Shown: positions 34,427-43,686, counted from the first letter of the stretch. The stretch is DNA of 64,000 nucleotides from JAHDCJ01 sp039028895 (GCA_039028895.1 JBCCHF010000010.1:85730-149729); one strand, 5' to 3'. Made by a program: numbers and translations. Notes: a model not told the origin generated them from the sequence alone.

Positions 34427-35287
34427 TTAGAGAATCATTTTTTCGATGGGGATCACCAAAATACCTTCGGCGCCGATTTGCCTGAGTTCATCGATCACGC
34501 CCCAAAACTCTTTTTCTTTGACCACAGAATGCAGTGAACTCCAGCCTTCGATGCCAAGTGGCAAAACCGTGGGACTTTTCATGCCGGGGATTAACCTAGT
34601 AACGGAGTTGATGGAGGCATTGGGCACATTCATCAGCACATACTTGTATTGACCTGCCCGCTTTACCGATCGAATTCTGAAAGAAAGTTGGTCAAGCAGG
34701 GCTTGTTTTTCTGCCGAAAGACCTGGATTAGCAATCAGCACCGCCTCAGAATCCATCACCTTTGCTACTTCTTTAAGTCCGTTGCTTAAAAGGGTACTTC
34801 CCGAGCTGACGATATCACATATCGCGCCAGCAAGGCCAATACCCGGAGCAATTTCGACAGAACCACTTATTTCATGCACGTCAGCATTAATGGTATTTTC
34901 CGAAAGGTAATTTTTGAGAATATTCGGGTATGACGTGGCGATGCTCATGCCATCTAAATGATGAATATTACCAAAATCCATTTCTTTCGGAACGGCGATC
35001 GAGAGACGGCATTTCGAGAATCCAAGATGCTCTACCATTTCTACTTCCTGCTCGTTTTCGGCGATTTCATTTTCTCCAACAATTCCTACATCTGCGACGC
35101 CGTCTGAGACGTATTGCGGGATATCGTCATCGCGCAGGAAAAGAAGTTCTAGAGGAAAATTGTAGGACCGAGCCACAAGTCTGCTTTTATTTTTTGGCCA
35201 GCTGATACCACACGATTTGATAAGATCGAGACTGTCTTCGCTTAAGCGACCAGATTTTTGAACTGCAATTCTTAATAAATTATCCAC
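34427..35287 (-). CDS. hisG: ATP phosphoribosyltransferase, long form
   Basis: 286 residues from a GTG at 35287, giving VDNLLRIAVQKSGRLSEDS, the usual HisG N-terminus. The frame is open 25 codons further upstream, but those residues run through the leader region and do not resemble HisG. The catalytic part has GVADVGIVGENEI and the PRPP-binding EISGSVEIAPGIGLAGAICDIVSSGSTL. A C-terminal ACT-like regulatory domain of about 75 residues makes this the long form, feedback inhibited by histidine without HisZ. First structural gene of the operon. Confidence 0.95.
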   Translation of the reverse strand: MDNLLRIAVQKSGRLSEDSLDLIKSCGISWPKNKSRLVARSYNFPLELLFLRDDDIPQYVSDGVADVGIVGENEIAENEQEVEMVEHLGFSKCRLSIAVPKEMDFGNIHHLDGMSIATSYPNILKNYLSENTINADVHEISGSVEIAPGIGLAGAICDIVSSGSTLLSNGLKEVAKVMDSEAVLIANPGLSAEKQALLDQLSFRIRSVKRAGQYKYVLMNVPNASINSVTRLIPGMKSPTVLPLGIEGWSSLHSVVKEKEFWGVIDELRQIGAEGILVIPIEKMIL

Positions 35288-35409
35288 AATGAAAAAGATT
35301 AATAGAATGAGAAAATCAGGAAACAGGACAGGTAGCCCTAAAGTTTCAGGAATTGAACACAAACAGCGATAAAAAGAGTAAAATCAGAGAGTCAGCGTGT
35401 CCAATCGGC

Positions 35410-35517
35410 TTAATGCACGTGATGATGCTGATGGTGATGTTGGGAATAATGTACAAAGGCCCGGCGCAGTAAATAAACAACTGCTAAAAGAAGAGTATAT
35501 GTAAGGGTTGCCACCAT
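35410..35517 (-). CDS. hisL: his operon leader peptide
   Basis: 35-residue frame starting MVATLTYTLLLAVVYLLRR and ending HYSQHHHQHHHVH. Eight of the 35 codons are His, seven of them among the last nine. It ends 122 bases before the hisG GTG and lies behind a good promoter. The His-rich 3' end is where a stalled ribosome would sense charged tRNA-His. Unlike the trp leader, no strong terminator with a T-tract follows. Only a weak hairpin (GAAAC...GTTTC, about 35308-35355) is visible, so the mechanism could differ from classical attenuation. Confidence 0.82.
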   Translation of the reverse strand: MVATLTYTLLLAVVYLLRRAFVHYSQHHHQHHHVH

Positions 35518-35550
35518 GGCTTTGCGTGAAAATTAGAGGATTAAGCGTGA

Positions 35551-35580
35551 CAAATATAAAGGTTTTTTTCCCTTTGCAAA
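35551..35580 (-). promoter_or_regulatory. his operon promoter
   Basis: On the minus strand TTTG (35577-35580), an 18-base spacer and TATATTTG (35551-35558) match the Bacteroidota consensus TTTG-N19-TAnnTTTG, with a perfect -7 box and a spacer one base short. Transcription would start about 25-30 bases before the leader ATG at 35517. Confidence 0.65.
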
Positions 35581-35716
35581 ATGTGGGAGAAAAAACTTGC
35601 AGTGTTCTGACATTCAAAAACAATCGTGAAATTCAAAAAGGCTCATTTCAACACTTTGAGTTCATTTTCAGAGTTTTATTATAGCTGTTATGGTTACGTT
35701 AAATTTTGATTTTTGT

Positions 35717-35749
35717 ATTGGGAAAAGAGTCCAAAAAAAATTATTTTTG
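35717..35749 (+). promoter_or_regulatory. candidate gldA operon promoter
   Basis: TATTTTTG (35742-35749) matches the -7 box TAnnTTTG exactly. ATTG (35717-35720) 21 bases upstream is a near match to TTTG. The pair lies 30 bases before the gldA ATG, divergent from the his promoter. Confidence 0.5.
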
Positions 35750-35779
35750 CGCTCAAAATTCAACCAAATCAAGGGTTAA

Positions 35780-36709
35780 ATGGATATAAAGATTCAAAAT
35801 ATTACTAAAAAGTACGGCCCTCAAATTGCCGTAGACAATATTTCCTTTGAAGTGAAAACAGGTGAAATTCTTGGTTTTCTTGGCCCCAACGGAGCTGGCA
35901 AGACTACAACCATGAAAATGATTACCAGTTATATCGGTTCAGATGATGGCGATGTCTTTATTGGAGGGCAATCAGTCAGCGAAAACGCTGAAGATTTAAA
36001 AAAGCACATCGGTTATCTCCCAGAGCATAACCCGCTTTACCACGAAATGCCAGTTATCGATTACCTGGGCTACTGTGCTGCGCTCATGGGTGTATCGAAA
36101 AGTAGCATGCCAACCAGAATTCGCGAAATGGTTGGTGTTTGTGGTCTTAATAAGGAAAAACACAAAAAAATTGGCGAACTGTCAAAGGGTTACCGTCAAA
36201 GGGTAGGCCTGGCACAAGCGATGATCCACGATCCTGAGATCCTGATTCTCGATGAGCCGACTACCGGACTCGACCCCAACCAGATTGTAGAGATCAGGGA
36301 GTTAATCCGCCAGATCGGTCGCCGTAAAACAGTAATCCTGAGCACACATATCCTTCCGGAAGTTGAAGCGACCTGTGACCGTATTCTGATCATTAACAAT
36401 GGTAAGATCGTTGCTGATGGTACTGCCAACACCCTTCGCAAGCAAGCGCAAGGTGCGGAAGTACTCCAGGTACAGATCGAAGATGGAGACATCAACACCA
36501 TCCATGAAAATCTGAGCAAAGTATATACCGTTTCATCAGTCGATATTACTGATAATGAAGCTGGAACTTTTGTTATTGAAAGCGTAAAGGACATGTCATC
36601 AAAACGCGAAATCTTCAACCTTTGCGTGAAAAACAAATGGGTTATGACCCAATTAACCCCACTCGAAACCAAACTGGAAGATATCTTCCGTGACTTAACA
36701 CTTAACTAA
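35780..36709 (+). CDS. gldA: gliding-motility-associated ABC transporter ATP-binding protein
   Basis: 309 residues, one ABC ATPase domain: Walker A GPNGAGKT, Q-loop GYLPEHNPLY, signature LSKGYRQRVGLAQ, Walker B ILILDEPTTGLD and H-loop LSTHILPEVE. The C-terminal 90 residues are typical of drug/multidrug-type exporters and GldA. It is followed by gldF (TAATG overlap) and gldG, which makes GldA the specific call. The GldAFG complex is required for gliding in Flavobacterium; its transported substrate is not known. Confidence 0.92.
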   Translation: MDIKIQNITKKYGPQIAVDNISFEVKTGEILGFLGPNGAGKTTTMKMITSYIGSDDGDVFIGGQSVSENAEDLKKHIGYLPEHNPLYHEMPVIDYLGYCAALMGVSKSSMPTRIREMVGVCGLNKEKHKKIGELSKGYRQRVGLAQAMIHDPEILILDEPTTGLDPNQIVEIRELIRQIGRRKTVILSTHILPEVEATCDRILIINNGKIVADGTANTLRKQAQGAEVLQVQIEDGDINTIHENLSKVYTVSSVDITDNEAGTFVIESVKDMSSKREIFNLCVKNKWVMTQLTPLETKLEDIFRDLTLN

Positions 36710-37422
36710 TGCAAACCGTAGTAACTATTGCAAAACGCGAACTGGCTTCTTTCTTCGATTCGCTGACGGCCTACCTGCTATTGGTAGCATTCCTGGCTTT
36801 TAGCGGCTTATTGACCTGGATCTATGGATCTGATGTATTCATTCGTGGCCAGGCGGAGATGGATGCCTTTTTTGGCGTTGCTTTCTGGACATTATTCTTC
36901 TTTATACCCGCTTTGACCATGCGTATGATTGCGGAAGAAAAACGCTCAGGTACTATTGAGCTATTACTTACAAAGGCCGTATCGAATCGACAATTGGTAC
37001 TCGGCAAGTTTATGGCTTGTCTTGGTCTAATCGGGATCGCGCTGTTATTCACTTTACCTTATTATATCACCATTTCGACCCTTGGCAACATTGATCATGG
37101 AGCTGTTTGGTGCGGTTATCTTGGCTTGTTGTTGATGAGTGGGGCGTATATCGGCATTGGCCTATTTGCCAGTAGTATTACCAATAACCAAATCGTAGCT
37201 TTTCTACTCGCACTGTTTATTGGTATTTTCTTCCACTTCATTTTTGGCATGTTGGCTTCCGGAGCATCGGGCTTTGTAGGATCATTATTGAATAACCTGA
37301 GCCTCTCTACTCACTTCGGGTCGATAACAAGAGGTGTGATCGACACTAAAGACCTGATCTACTTTTTATCACTTACCGGACTAGGATTATTCCTTGCCGA
37401 AGTAAATATCTCTAAACGTTAA
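36709..37422 (+). CDS. gldF: gliding-motility-associated ABC transporter permease
   Basis: 237 residues with six hydrophobic helices and the ABC-2 permease pattern TMRMIAEEKRSGTIELLLTKAVSNRQLVLGKF near residues 85-115. It starts in a one-base overlap with gldA and is followed by gldG after 16 bases. It forms the membrane channel of the GldAFG transporter. Confidence 0.92.
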   Translation: MQTVVTIAKRELASFFDSLTAYLLLVAFLAFSGLLTWIYGSDVFIRGQAEMDAFFGVAFWTLFFFIPALTMRMIAEEKRSGTIELLLTKAVSNRQLVLGKFMACLGLIGIALLFTLPYYITISTLGNIDHGAVWCGYLGLLLMSGAYIGIGLFASSITNNQIVAFLLALFIGIFFHFIFGMLASGASGFVGSLLNNLSLSTHFGSITRGVIDTKDLIYFLSLTGLGLFLAEVNISKR

Positions 37423-37438
37423 CATACGGAATTCAAAA

Positions 37439-38923
37439 ATGAAACAATCGACAACCATACTTCTTGTCATCGGTATTATTCTGTTGGTTAATGTGCTTTC
37501 ACAGCAATTTTTTGCCCGGCTGGATCTTACTGAAAACAAGCAATATACGCTTAGTAATGCCACCAAAGACATTCTAAGAAACCTGACTGAGCCCGTAACG
37601 ATCAAGGCCTATTGGTCTGATGATCTGCCAACCGTTATGGAAAAGACTAAAACAGATTTCAGGGAAATGCTTTTTGAATATAATTCCATCTCAAAAGGCA
37701 TGGTCAATTACGAGTTTATCAATCCGAAAGACCAGACACAGGAACAGGAAGCTTATCAAAGTGGCGTTATTCCTCAGCAGATTCAGGTGCGAAAAGACAA
37801 TGAGCTAAAATTGCAAAACGTATTTGCCGGGGCAGTCATACAGATGGGCGAGCAAACCGACGCCATCCCGTTTATGGCACCAGGAACGCCGATTGAATAT
37901 CCTCTGTCAACCAGTATCAAGAAGCTTTCAGTTATCGACAAACCATCCATTGGACTCATCCAGGGGCATGGCGAACCAGGCATGCAGGAATTGCAGCAGG
38001 TTGTTCAGACCTTGAGTATTTTATATAATGTAGAAAATGTTGACCTCAGCGGCGATATCGACATTCCGGTAAGGATCAAAACAGTTGCCCTTGTTAACCC
38101 ACAAGACTCTATCCCACCTGCACATTTCGCTAAACTCGATCAATTCCTCGGAAGAGGTGGTAATATGTTCATTTCTATGAATCGCGTAAAAGGGGACTTG
38201 CAAACTGCGCAGGGCACAGAGTTTACGACAGGACTTGAAACCTGGCTACAGGGAAAAGGACTTGATATTGAGCCTTCTTTTGTTGTCGATGCGGCCAGTG
38301 GGTCTGTTACCGTTCAGCAGCAGCAAGGATTTTTCAGGGTTGCCAACCAGGTGCGTTTTCCTTACTTCCCGTTGGTGAGCAGTTTTCCTGACCACCCGGT
38401 AACTAAAGGACTTGAAGCGGTCATGTTTCCTTTTGCCAGCGTTCTGAGACATAACGGCAATGAAATTTCCACCTTCACGGCTTTAGCAACAACCTCTGAT
38501 CAGGCGGGCACACAAACACCCCCGATTTATTTCGATATTAACAAGCAATGGACTCCTGGTGATTTCCCATTATCAAATCTCGACATCGGCGGTGTGCTTG
38601 AAGGCAATTTTGTTAATAACGTTCCCGCAAGAATCGTTGTATTCTCTTCTGGTCAGTTTCCACTTGCCGGTGGTCAGGGATCAGATAACCAGAATCTGAT
38701 GATCAATAGTATCGACTGGCTTTCAGATGATACCGGCCTTATCGATCTAAGGACGAAGGGGGTTACCTCAAGACCGATCAAACAAATGGAAACAGCCAAG
38801 CAGAACACCCTTAAATGGCTTAACTTTTTACTACCGATCATTCTCGTAATTGGTCTCGGTATCTTCCGTTCATTCAGAAGAAATTCTATTCGTATTAAAA
38901 GGATGCAAGAAAATTATGGCTAA
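37439..38923 (+). CDS. gldG: gliding-motility-associated ABC transporter auxiliary protein
   Basis: 494 residues. An N-terminal membrane helix (ILLVIGIILLVNVLSQQFF), a large extracytoplasmic domain (LDLTENKQYTLSNATKDILRNL, IGLIQGHGEPGMQELQQ) and a C-terminal helix (WLNFLLPIILVIGLGIF) with a basic tail are the GldG layout. It works with GldA and GldF. The last bases overlap the start of the DUF4340 gene. Confidence 0.92.
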   Translation: MKQSTTILLVIGIILLVNVLSQQFFARLDLTENKQYTLSNATKDILRNLTEPVTIKAYWSDDLPTVMEKTKTDFREMLFEYNSISKGMVNYEFINPKDQTQEQEAYQSGVIPQQIQVRKDNELKLQNVFAGAVIQMGEQTDAIPFMAPGTPIEYPLSTSIKKLSVIDKPSIGLIQGHGEPGMQELQQVVQTLSILYNVENVDLSGDIDIPVRIKTVALVNPQDSIPPAHFAKLDQFLGRGGNMFISMNRVKGDLQTAQGTEFTTGLETWLQGKGLDIEPSFVVDAASGSVTVQQQQGFFRVANQVRFPYFPLVSSFPDHPVTKGLEAVMFPFASVLRHNGNEISTFTALATTSDQAGTQTPPIYFDINKQWTPGDFPLSNLDIGGVLEGNFVNNVPARIVVFSSGQFPLAGGQGSDNQNLMINSIDWLSDDTGLIDLRTKGVTSRPIKQMETAKQNTLKWLNFLLPIILVIGLGIFRSFRRNSIRIKRMQENYG

Positions 38924-39845
38924 GAAATCCAATAACAAATATCTCATCATCTTATTCGTCGTATTGGCGGGCATTTTTGCGGTAACGCAGCTTTTTGATT
39001 CAGGTAAATCACAGCGCAGTTTCCGGTCTGAGTTAACGAGCTTTGACAGCTCAAAAGTTTCGGCACTTGTTGTTTATCCGGTTATTGAAAACGGGCAGAA
39101 ATTAACGCTTGAGCGCAATGGCGATAAATGGCATGTGGTCAGAGATGATTTTCGCTCAGAAGCTGATCTTGCGGCTGTCAATGCGGCGATTCCACAATTG
39201 CTAAACATTCCTGTAAAACGTTTGGCGGCTACTACGAATGACCGTTGGGCCGAGTTTGAGGTAACAGATTCAGCAGGCACCAGGGTCAAGATCCTTGAAG
39301 GCTCCAAAACTGTTTCTGATATCGTTATCGGAAAATTTAGTGTGAATCAGCAGATGCGCACTTTCACCACATTTGCCAGGGTCACTGGCGAAGAAGAAGT
39401 ATACGCTGTTGACGGATTCCTCGGCATGACCTTTAATCGCGACCTTAATTCTTGGCGCGACAAGACTTTTGTCAAATTCAATAAAGGTGATATCACCAAG
39501 ATCACGGTTAACCAATCTGGTCAATCACTCGACTATCAGAAAATAGGGGCTGACTGGAATCTTGGTGGCGCTGTTATCGATTCAACAGCCATGGATGCCT
39601 ATCTCTCAGGCCTTGCGTTACTGAATGGCGCTGATTTTGCCAATGGTTTTACCGAAACAACACCTATCTCAACAATCAATCTGGAAGGCAATAACATGCA
39701 ACCAATCGCTGTAAAAGGATTTACAGGGTCAGATGGGAAATTCGTTTTCCAGTCCAACTTGAATCCAAAAGCTTATTTTTCAAGTGACAGTACCGGCATT
39801 TTCAACAACTTGATCAATGCATTGCCGTTTCCGGAAACTGATTAA
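38916..39845 (+). CDS. DUF4340-domain membrane-anchored protein
   Basis: 309 residues from the ATG at 38916, which overlaps the gldG stop by 8 bases; the longer frame from 38850 lies inside gldG and is unlikely. One N-terminal helix (YLIILFVVLAGIFAVTQLF) is followed by repeated beta-rich DUF4340 units (LTLERNGDKWHVV, DWNLGG). The family often follows GldG-type ABC genes and is probably an extracytoplasmic accessory of the transporter. Function unproven. Confidence 0.85.
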   Translation: MAKKSNNKYLIILFVVLAGIFAVTQLFDSGKSQRSFRSELTSFDSSKVSALVVYPVIENGQKLTLERNGDKWHVVRDDFRSEADLAAVNAAIPQLLNIPVKRLAATTNDRWAEFEVTDSAGTRVKILEGSKTVSDIVIGKFSVNQQMRTFTTFARVTGEEEVYAVDGFLGMTFNRDLNSWRDKTFVKFNKGDITKITVNQSGQSLDYQKIGADWNLGGAVIDSTAMDAYLSGLALLNGADFANGFTETTPISTINLEGNNMQPIAVKGFTGSDGKFVFQSNLNPKAYFSSDSTGIFNNLINALPFPETD

Positions 39846-39856
39846 AATCCAAGATC

Positions 39857-40270
39857 ATGAAACAACTTCTCACCGTTTTTTTCCTTTTTGCACTAATCCT
39901 TTCACCAGATATTCTAAGTGCACAAACTTGGCAAACAGCCGTTACTGATGGCACTAAATTAGGTGTGCGCGACAAGTATGGAGAGTTAGAAAGTTATGAG
40001 GCGACCTTCGTAGTTTGGATCATGGATAAAGTCAAGTTTACCGCCAACCCGATCAACGTAGAAGGCGATGCATGGGGAGAAGTGTACTGGCCATTTGATT
40101 TTGAAGATGGCGCCGGTCAAAAACTGGAAACATTCCCCCCGGGTTACTTCAAAGTAGAGATTTCTGTCAAGGGAGAAATCGTCGCCAGAACAGATTTCAA
40201 GATGACACTCGAAGAATTTGAGAAAAGCGTCGAAGTGTATAAAGCCCAAAAGTTTAAAGGCGACCAATAG
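39857..40270 (+). CDS. small secreted protein of unknown function
   Basis: 137 residues with a signal peptide (QLLTVFFLFALILSPDILSAQ). The mature part of about 115 residues is rich in beta-type segments (YEATFVVWIMDKVKF, GYFKVEISVKGEIVARTDFKMTL) and may be an immunoglobulin-like or cargo-binding domain. It lies 11 bases after the DUF4340 gene, so it is probably the last gene of the gld operon. I know no named family. Confidence 0.72.
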   Translation: MKQLLTVFFLFALILSPDILSAQTWQTAVTDGTKLGVRDKYGELESYEATFVVWIMDKVKFTANPINVEGDAWGEVYWPFDFEDGAGQKLETFPPGYFKVEISVKGEIVARTDFKMTLEEFEKSVEVYKAQKFKGDQ

Positions 40271-40285
40271 CTTGCCACAACGCTT

Positions 40286-41470
40286 CTAGTAAGCAATTAC
40301 CCGCAACGAAAACATGAAGGCATAAAGCAGTAAAACGATTATCGCAACTGCAATAAAGGTAAAGCTTCCACCTGTGAAAGCGATTCCCAAAAGGGCGCCT
40401 GCCAGAACGCAGAACCCAGCAAAGGTCGTTTTGCCGTGTTGTGTTTCAATTTCAAAATAGGAAATGCCAATAAACAAGCTGATGATAGTCAGGAAAAGCA
40501 AACTCAGCATGACTTCGTGAGGACCTATGCCAAAACGAAGCATAAGGGCTATTACTAATATGGTCCCATTCAAAGCCAGGAAATAATTGGATTGGTGAAT
40601 GTCGTTCTTACTCAAAAGAAGTTGATACCGCTGATGCAGGCGAATAACCGAATTATAAAGCACGCCTCCATACCAGGTCACTATCAGGTAAAGCACTGCA
40701 AAGCCACCCCAAATTAAAACACCTTTCCAGAAAAGGATCATCAGAATTACCCGGCCCACAGACCATTCAATCAAGTAGCGATTAAATGAGTTACCCACAA
40801 AAAAACGAAGTAACCAGTTCTTGTTTTTATAGACTTCCAACAACGTACTCCTCGAATACTCATCGGTCGGATCTTGCTTCAGAGCCGCAATAGCATTCTC
40901 CTCAGCTTCTTGTGGGTTTACATCAAGACGTAATCTTGCTCTCAGTGCAAGGTAAGTTTCATTGTTTGGCTCTAGCTGAAGTGCTTTATTTACTGCATTG
41001 AAAGCTGCCTTATCTTCTGCTCTTGCTGCATGGATATAAGCTTTAAGTGCAAATAACTCTGCCATGTTCGGATATAACGCAAAAGCGGTTTTTAGCACTT
41101 TCTCTGCTGCATTGGTTCTGTTATTATTCAAATGAAGTCGTGTAAGAGCGGCTAACAGGCTACCATTTTCAGGGTCTAATTCAAGCGCGGTTTCCAATGC
41201 CTTTAATGCTTTACCCGGTTGCCCCTTTTCCTCATAATACTGGGCCAGTAACCCATGTAATTCGGGGTAATCAGGATCTTTCTTTAAACCCAGGTCAATA
41301 GAACGTTTTGTCCGAGGAAGATCATCCAGTTGCAAGTAAGAAAAGGCTAAAAGGTAATAAGAATATCCCCCTGTTGTTTCAGAAAGATTTTTCAACAAAA
41401 CAGAAACCGCACTATCATAGCGCCGCAAATTGATCAACTGCAATGCCTTTTCGATATGGTTAGGATCCAT
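40286..41470 (-). CDS. TPR protein with C-terminal membrane helices
   Basis: 394 residues. The N-terminal 190 residues are tetratricopeptide repeats (SYYLLAFSYLQLDDLPRTKRSIDLGLKKDP, ELHGLLAQYYEEKGQPGKALKALETALELDP, LAALTRLHLNNNRTNAAEKVL). The C-terminal half has about five to six hydrophobic helices. The TPR region faces the cytoplasm if the N-terminus is inside. Likely a scaffold; no catalytic motif is visible. It is convergent with the gld operon, 15 bases away. Confidence 0.8.
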   Translation of the reverse strand: MDPNHIEKALQLINLRRYDSAVSVLLKNLSETTGGYSYYLLAFSYLQLDDLPRTKRSIDLGLKKDPDYPELHGLLAQYYEEKGQPGKALKALETALELDPENGSLLAALTRLHLNNNRTNAAEKVLKTAFALYPNMAELFALKAYIHAARAEDKAAFNAVNKALQLEPNNETYLALRARLRLDVNPQEAEENAIAALKQDPTDEYSRSTLLEVYKNKNWLLRFFVGNSFNRYLIEWSVGRVILMILFWKGVLIWGGFAVLYLIVTWYGGVLYNSVIRLHQRYQLLLSKNDIHQSNYFLALNGTILVIALMLRFGIGPHEVMLSLLFLTIISLFIGISYFEIETQHGKTTFAGFCVLAGALLGIAFTGGSFTFIAVAIIVLLLYAFMFSLRVIAY

Positions 41471-41499
41471 AATTTACTTAGTCTAATTACTAAAATGAA

Positions 41500-41533
41500 A
41501 AAACCTCTTCGTATAAGAATACAAAGAGGTTTT
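41500..41533 (-). terminator. intrinsic terminator downstream of tRNA-Phe
   Basis: AAAACCTCTT (41500-41509) pairs with AAGAGGTTTT (41524-41533) around a 14-base loop. On the minus strand the stem ends in a run of T. It lies 11 bases past the 3' end of the tRNA gene, so it should end the tRNA transcript. Confidence 0.7.
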
Positions 41534-41544
41534 AAGTGTTTTAG

Positions 41545-41617
<73 letters not shown>

Positions 41618-41636
41618 CCAGCTGTAGGAAGCGGCA

Positions 41637-41667
41637 CAAATTTATAGCGTTTTTTTCTTTATCCAAA
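41637..41667 (-). promoter_or_regulatory. tRNA-Phe promoter
   Basis: On the minus strand TTTG (41664-41667), a 19-base spacer and TAAATTTG (41637-41644) fully match the Bacteroidota promoter consensus. It ends 19 bases upstream of the tRNA 5' end. Confidence 0.7.
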
Positions 41668-41804
41668 AGAACAGCCACTTATTTTTTGCCTAATTCCTGA
41701 TTTGTAAGGTCAATAACTACAGGATTTGGGAAAGAGTTCGAAAAGTTATTGGAAATTAGGAATTTAAAACGCTTAGGGCCTGAGCCAGGTAGAAAAACTC
41801 AGGG

Positions 41805-41834
41805 TTTCTCTTTGCCTCTTCGGGCCTCCGCGTT
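41805..41834. repeat. partial copy of the dispersed repeat end
   Basis: Read on the minus strand, AACGCGGAGGCCCGAAGAGGCAAAGAGAAA resembles the AACGCGGAGGCGCGGAGA end of the repeats at 14243 and 19293. It lies just beyond the 3' end of the HerA-like gene, next to a CCTGAG/CTCAGG hairpin (41779-41803). It is probably a degenerate fragment. Confidence 0.35.
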
Positions 41835-41846
41835 GAAGAAATAATC

Positions 41847-43409
41847 TTATCGCCTTCTTCTCCCTCCAATCCCTAACACACCAAGCAGTCCTCTGGTCAA
41901 CTCCCTTGCCACAGTACGGCCTATCTGGCGTGTAGTAGTAGTGCCCAGCAACTCTTCAACAACTGACTTTTTCCTTTTTGAGCGGCTTGAGCGCGATTTT
42001 TTCTCTTTTTCGCGCATCTTCTTCATTTCTTCCTGGTGGGCATCGTCTTTGGCGTCTTTGATCTTTTCTGTCAGAATTTCATATGCTGACTCCGGGTCGA
42101 TCTCCTTATTGTATTTTGGCGAAAGCACGGATGATGATAACGCCGCGTTAATCTCTGATGGGGTCAGAATGTCCATGCGCGATTGTGGTGCCCGCAACAT
42201 GCAATGAACCAACGGCGTAGGGATACCTTTTTCGTTCAATACCGTAACCAGTGCCTCCCCAATACCCAATTGGGTCACCAGGTCTTCGGTGGTATAGTAT
42301 TCAGTCATCGGGTAGTTTTCGGCAGCCATCTTAATGGCTTTTCTGTCTTTTGCCGTAAAGGCACGCAGCGAGTGCTGGATCTTTAAGCCTAATTGACTCA
42401 AAACTGCATTCGGAATATCTACCGGGTTTTGGGTACAAAAATAAATACCAACCCCTTTTGAACGAATCAGCTTTATGATCACCTCGATCTGGTCGAGCAA
42501 GGCATCACTCGCCTTGTCAAAAACGAGGTGAGCCTCGTCAATAAAAATAATCAGTCGCGGCGCATCTGCATCACCTTCTTCCGGGAAAGAACTATAAATC
42601 TCTGCCAACATCTGCAGCATGAAAGTTGAAAATAACTTGGGCCTGTCCTGGATATCAGTAAGTCTCAAAATCGACACAATGCCTCTTCCACTTCCTTGTT
42701 CAATCCGGCAAAGATCTTCCACATCGAAAGAGATTTCTCCGAAGAAGCGTTCTGCATCTTGTTGCTCGATCTCGATGATCTTACGAAGTATGGCGCCAAC
42801 AGAGGATGTAGACAAACGCCCATAAATCTCCTGTATCTCGTGCTTACCTTCATAGGCGAGATAATTCATCGCCTTTTTGAAATCCTTTAGATCAACCAAT
42901 GGAAGATCGTTATCATCACAATATTTGAATACGACGGCTACAACGCCAGATTGATTATCATTAAGGCCAAGGATTTTTGAAAATAACACAGGACCAAATT
43001 CGGTCAGCGTAGCTCTTAGTCTCGCTCCCGGTTCATCGGAAAGTGTCAGGAATTCGATCGGACTGGTGTCAGGCTTGAAAGGTAATCCAATCGCTTCATG
43101 GCGCTCATCGATCTTGGGGTGGCCCGCACTGGGTTCTGCAATACCAGAAAGGTCACCTTTAATGTCCATAAGCAGGACAGGGACGCTATTCTGAGAAAGA
43201 TGTTCAGCAAGGATCTGAAGGGTTTTTGTTTTTCCGGAACCGGTCGAGCCGGAAATCAACCCGTGCCTGTTCATCATTTTAAGCGGGATCTTCACATGTG
43301 TACCAGTCACACATTCTCCATCCAACATGGCTCCACCAAGCGTGAGGGATTCACCTTTAAATGTATATCCGGCCTCCATTTCGGCCACAAATTTCTCTTT
43401 CCTTTCCAT
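41847..43409 (-). CDS. HerA-like (DUF853/YjgR) ATPase
   Basis: 520 residues. FtsK-HerA-type P-loop with Walker A GSTGSGKTKT (54-63), MDIKGDLSGIAEPS after strand 2, Walker B LIIFIDEAHLVF and the sensor-like FCTQNPVDIPNAVL. The C-terminus ends in a basic, Arg/Lys/Ser-rich tail (EKEKKSRSSRSKRKK, GIGGRRRR), possibly for nucleic-acid contact. The DUF853 group is widespread and uncharacterised. It is not next to NurA, so it is not the archaeal HerA-NurA resection pair, nor an evident defence operon. A TAATTTTG -7 box lies 30 bases upstream. Confidence 0.88.
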   Translation of the reverse strand: MERKEKFVAEMEAGYTFKGESLTLGGAMLDGECVTGTHVKIPLKMMNRHGLISGSTGSGKTKTLQILAEHLSQNSVPVLLMDIKGDLSGIAEPSAGHPKIDERHEAIGLPFKPDTSPIEFLTLSDEPGARLRATLTEFGPVLFSKILGLNDNQSGVVAVVFKYCDDNDLPLVDLKDFKKAMNYLAYEGKHEIQEIYGRLSTSSVGAILRKIIEIEQQDAERFFGEISFDVEDLCRIEQGSGRGIVSILRLTDIQDRPKLFSTFMLQMLAEIYSSFPEEGDADAPRLIIFIDEAHLVFDKASDALLDQIEVIIKLIRSKGVGIYFCTQNPVDIPNAVLSQLGLKIQHSLRAFTAKDRKAIKMAAENYPMTEYYTTEDLVTQLGIGEALVTVLNEKGIPTPLVHCMLRAPQSRMDILTPSEINAALSSSVLSPKYNKEIDPESAYEILTEKIKDAKDDAHQEEMKKMREKEKKSRSSRSKRKKSVVEELLGTTTTRQIGRTVARELTRGLLGVLGIGGRRRR

Positions 43410-43438
43410 AGTATTGAATTCCAGTTTATTGACTCTTC

Positions 43439-43446
43439 CAAAATTA
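43439..43446 (-). promoter_or_regulatory. candidate -7 box for HerA-like gene
   Basis: TAATTTTG on the minus strand matches TAnnTTTG, 30 bases before the ATG. No clear TTTG element is found at the expected distance, so this is weak. Confidence 0.3.
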
Positions 43447-43545
43447 AGAAATGTTTTGAATAGGATCGATTTTTATGAGTGTATAAACTTTACGAATGTC
43501 TGTGTAACCCTTAGCGATACTTTGTGGTGAGCATAAAAGCGTTTT

Positions 43546-43590
43546 TAACCGCAGAGAAACACAAAGATTTTTACAAAGGGCTGCAAAGTG
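43546..43590. repeat. AACCGCAGAGAAACACAAAG-type intergenic repeat fragment
   Basis: AACCGCAGAGAAACACAAAG followed by ATTTTTACAAAGG and GCAAAGTG resembles the AACGC(A/G)GAG family of dispersed repeats in this window. It lies between the divergent HerA-like and amidohydrolase genes. It has no coding potential. Confidence 0.35.
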
Positions 43591-43686
43591 ATATTCAGGG
43601 AATATTTTATTGAGGAATATAAAAAATGAAAAATTTTCAAACTGCTTATTTGGCGGTATCTTTAGGCCAAATTAGTATTTGAAATT

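Noticed and set aside
35288..35362. Longer hisG with 25 extra N-terminal codons
   Set aside because: The extra residues do not resemble HisG and lie in the leader region; the GTG at 35287 gives the normal start.
41847..43409. HerA-NurA or phage-defence helicase system
   Set aside because: The ATPase matches the DUF853 group and has no nuclease or other defence gene beside it.
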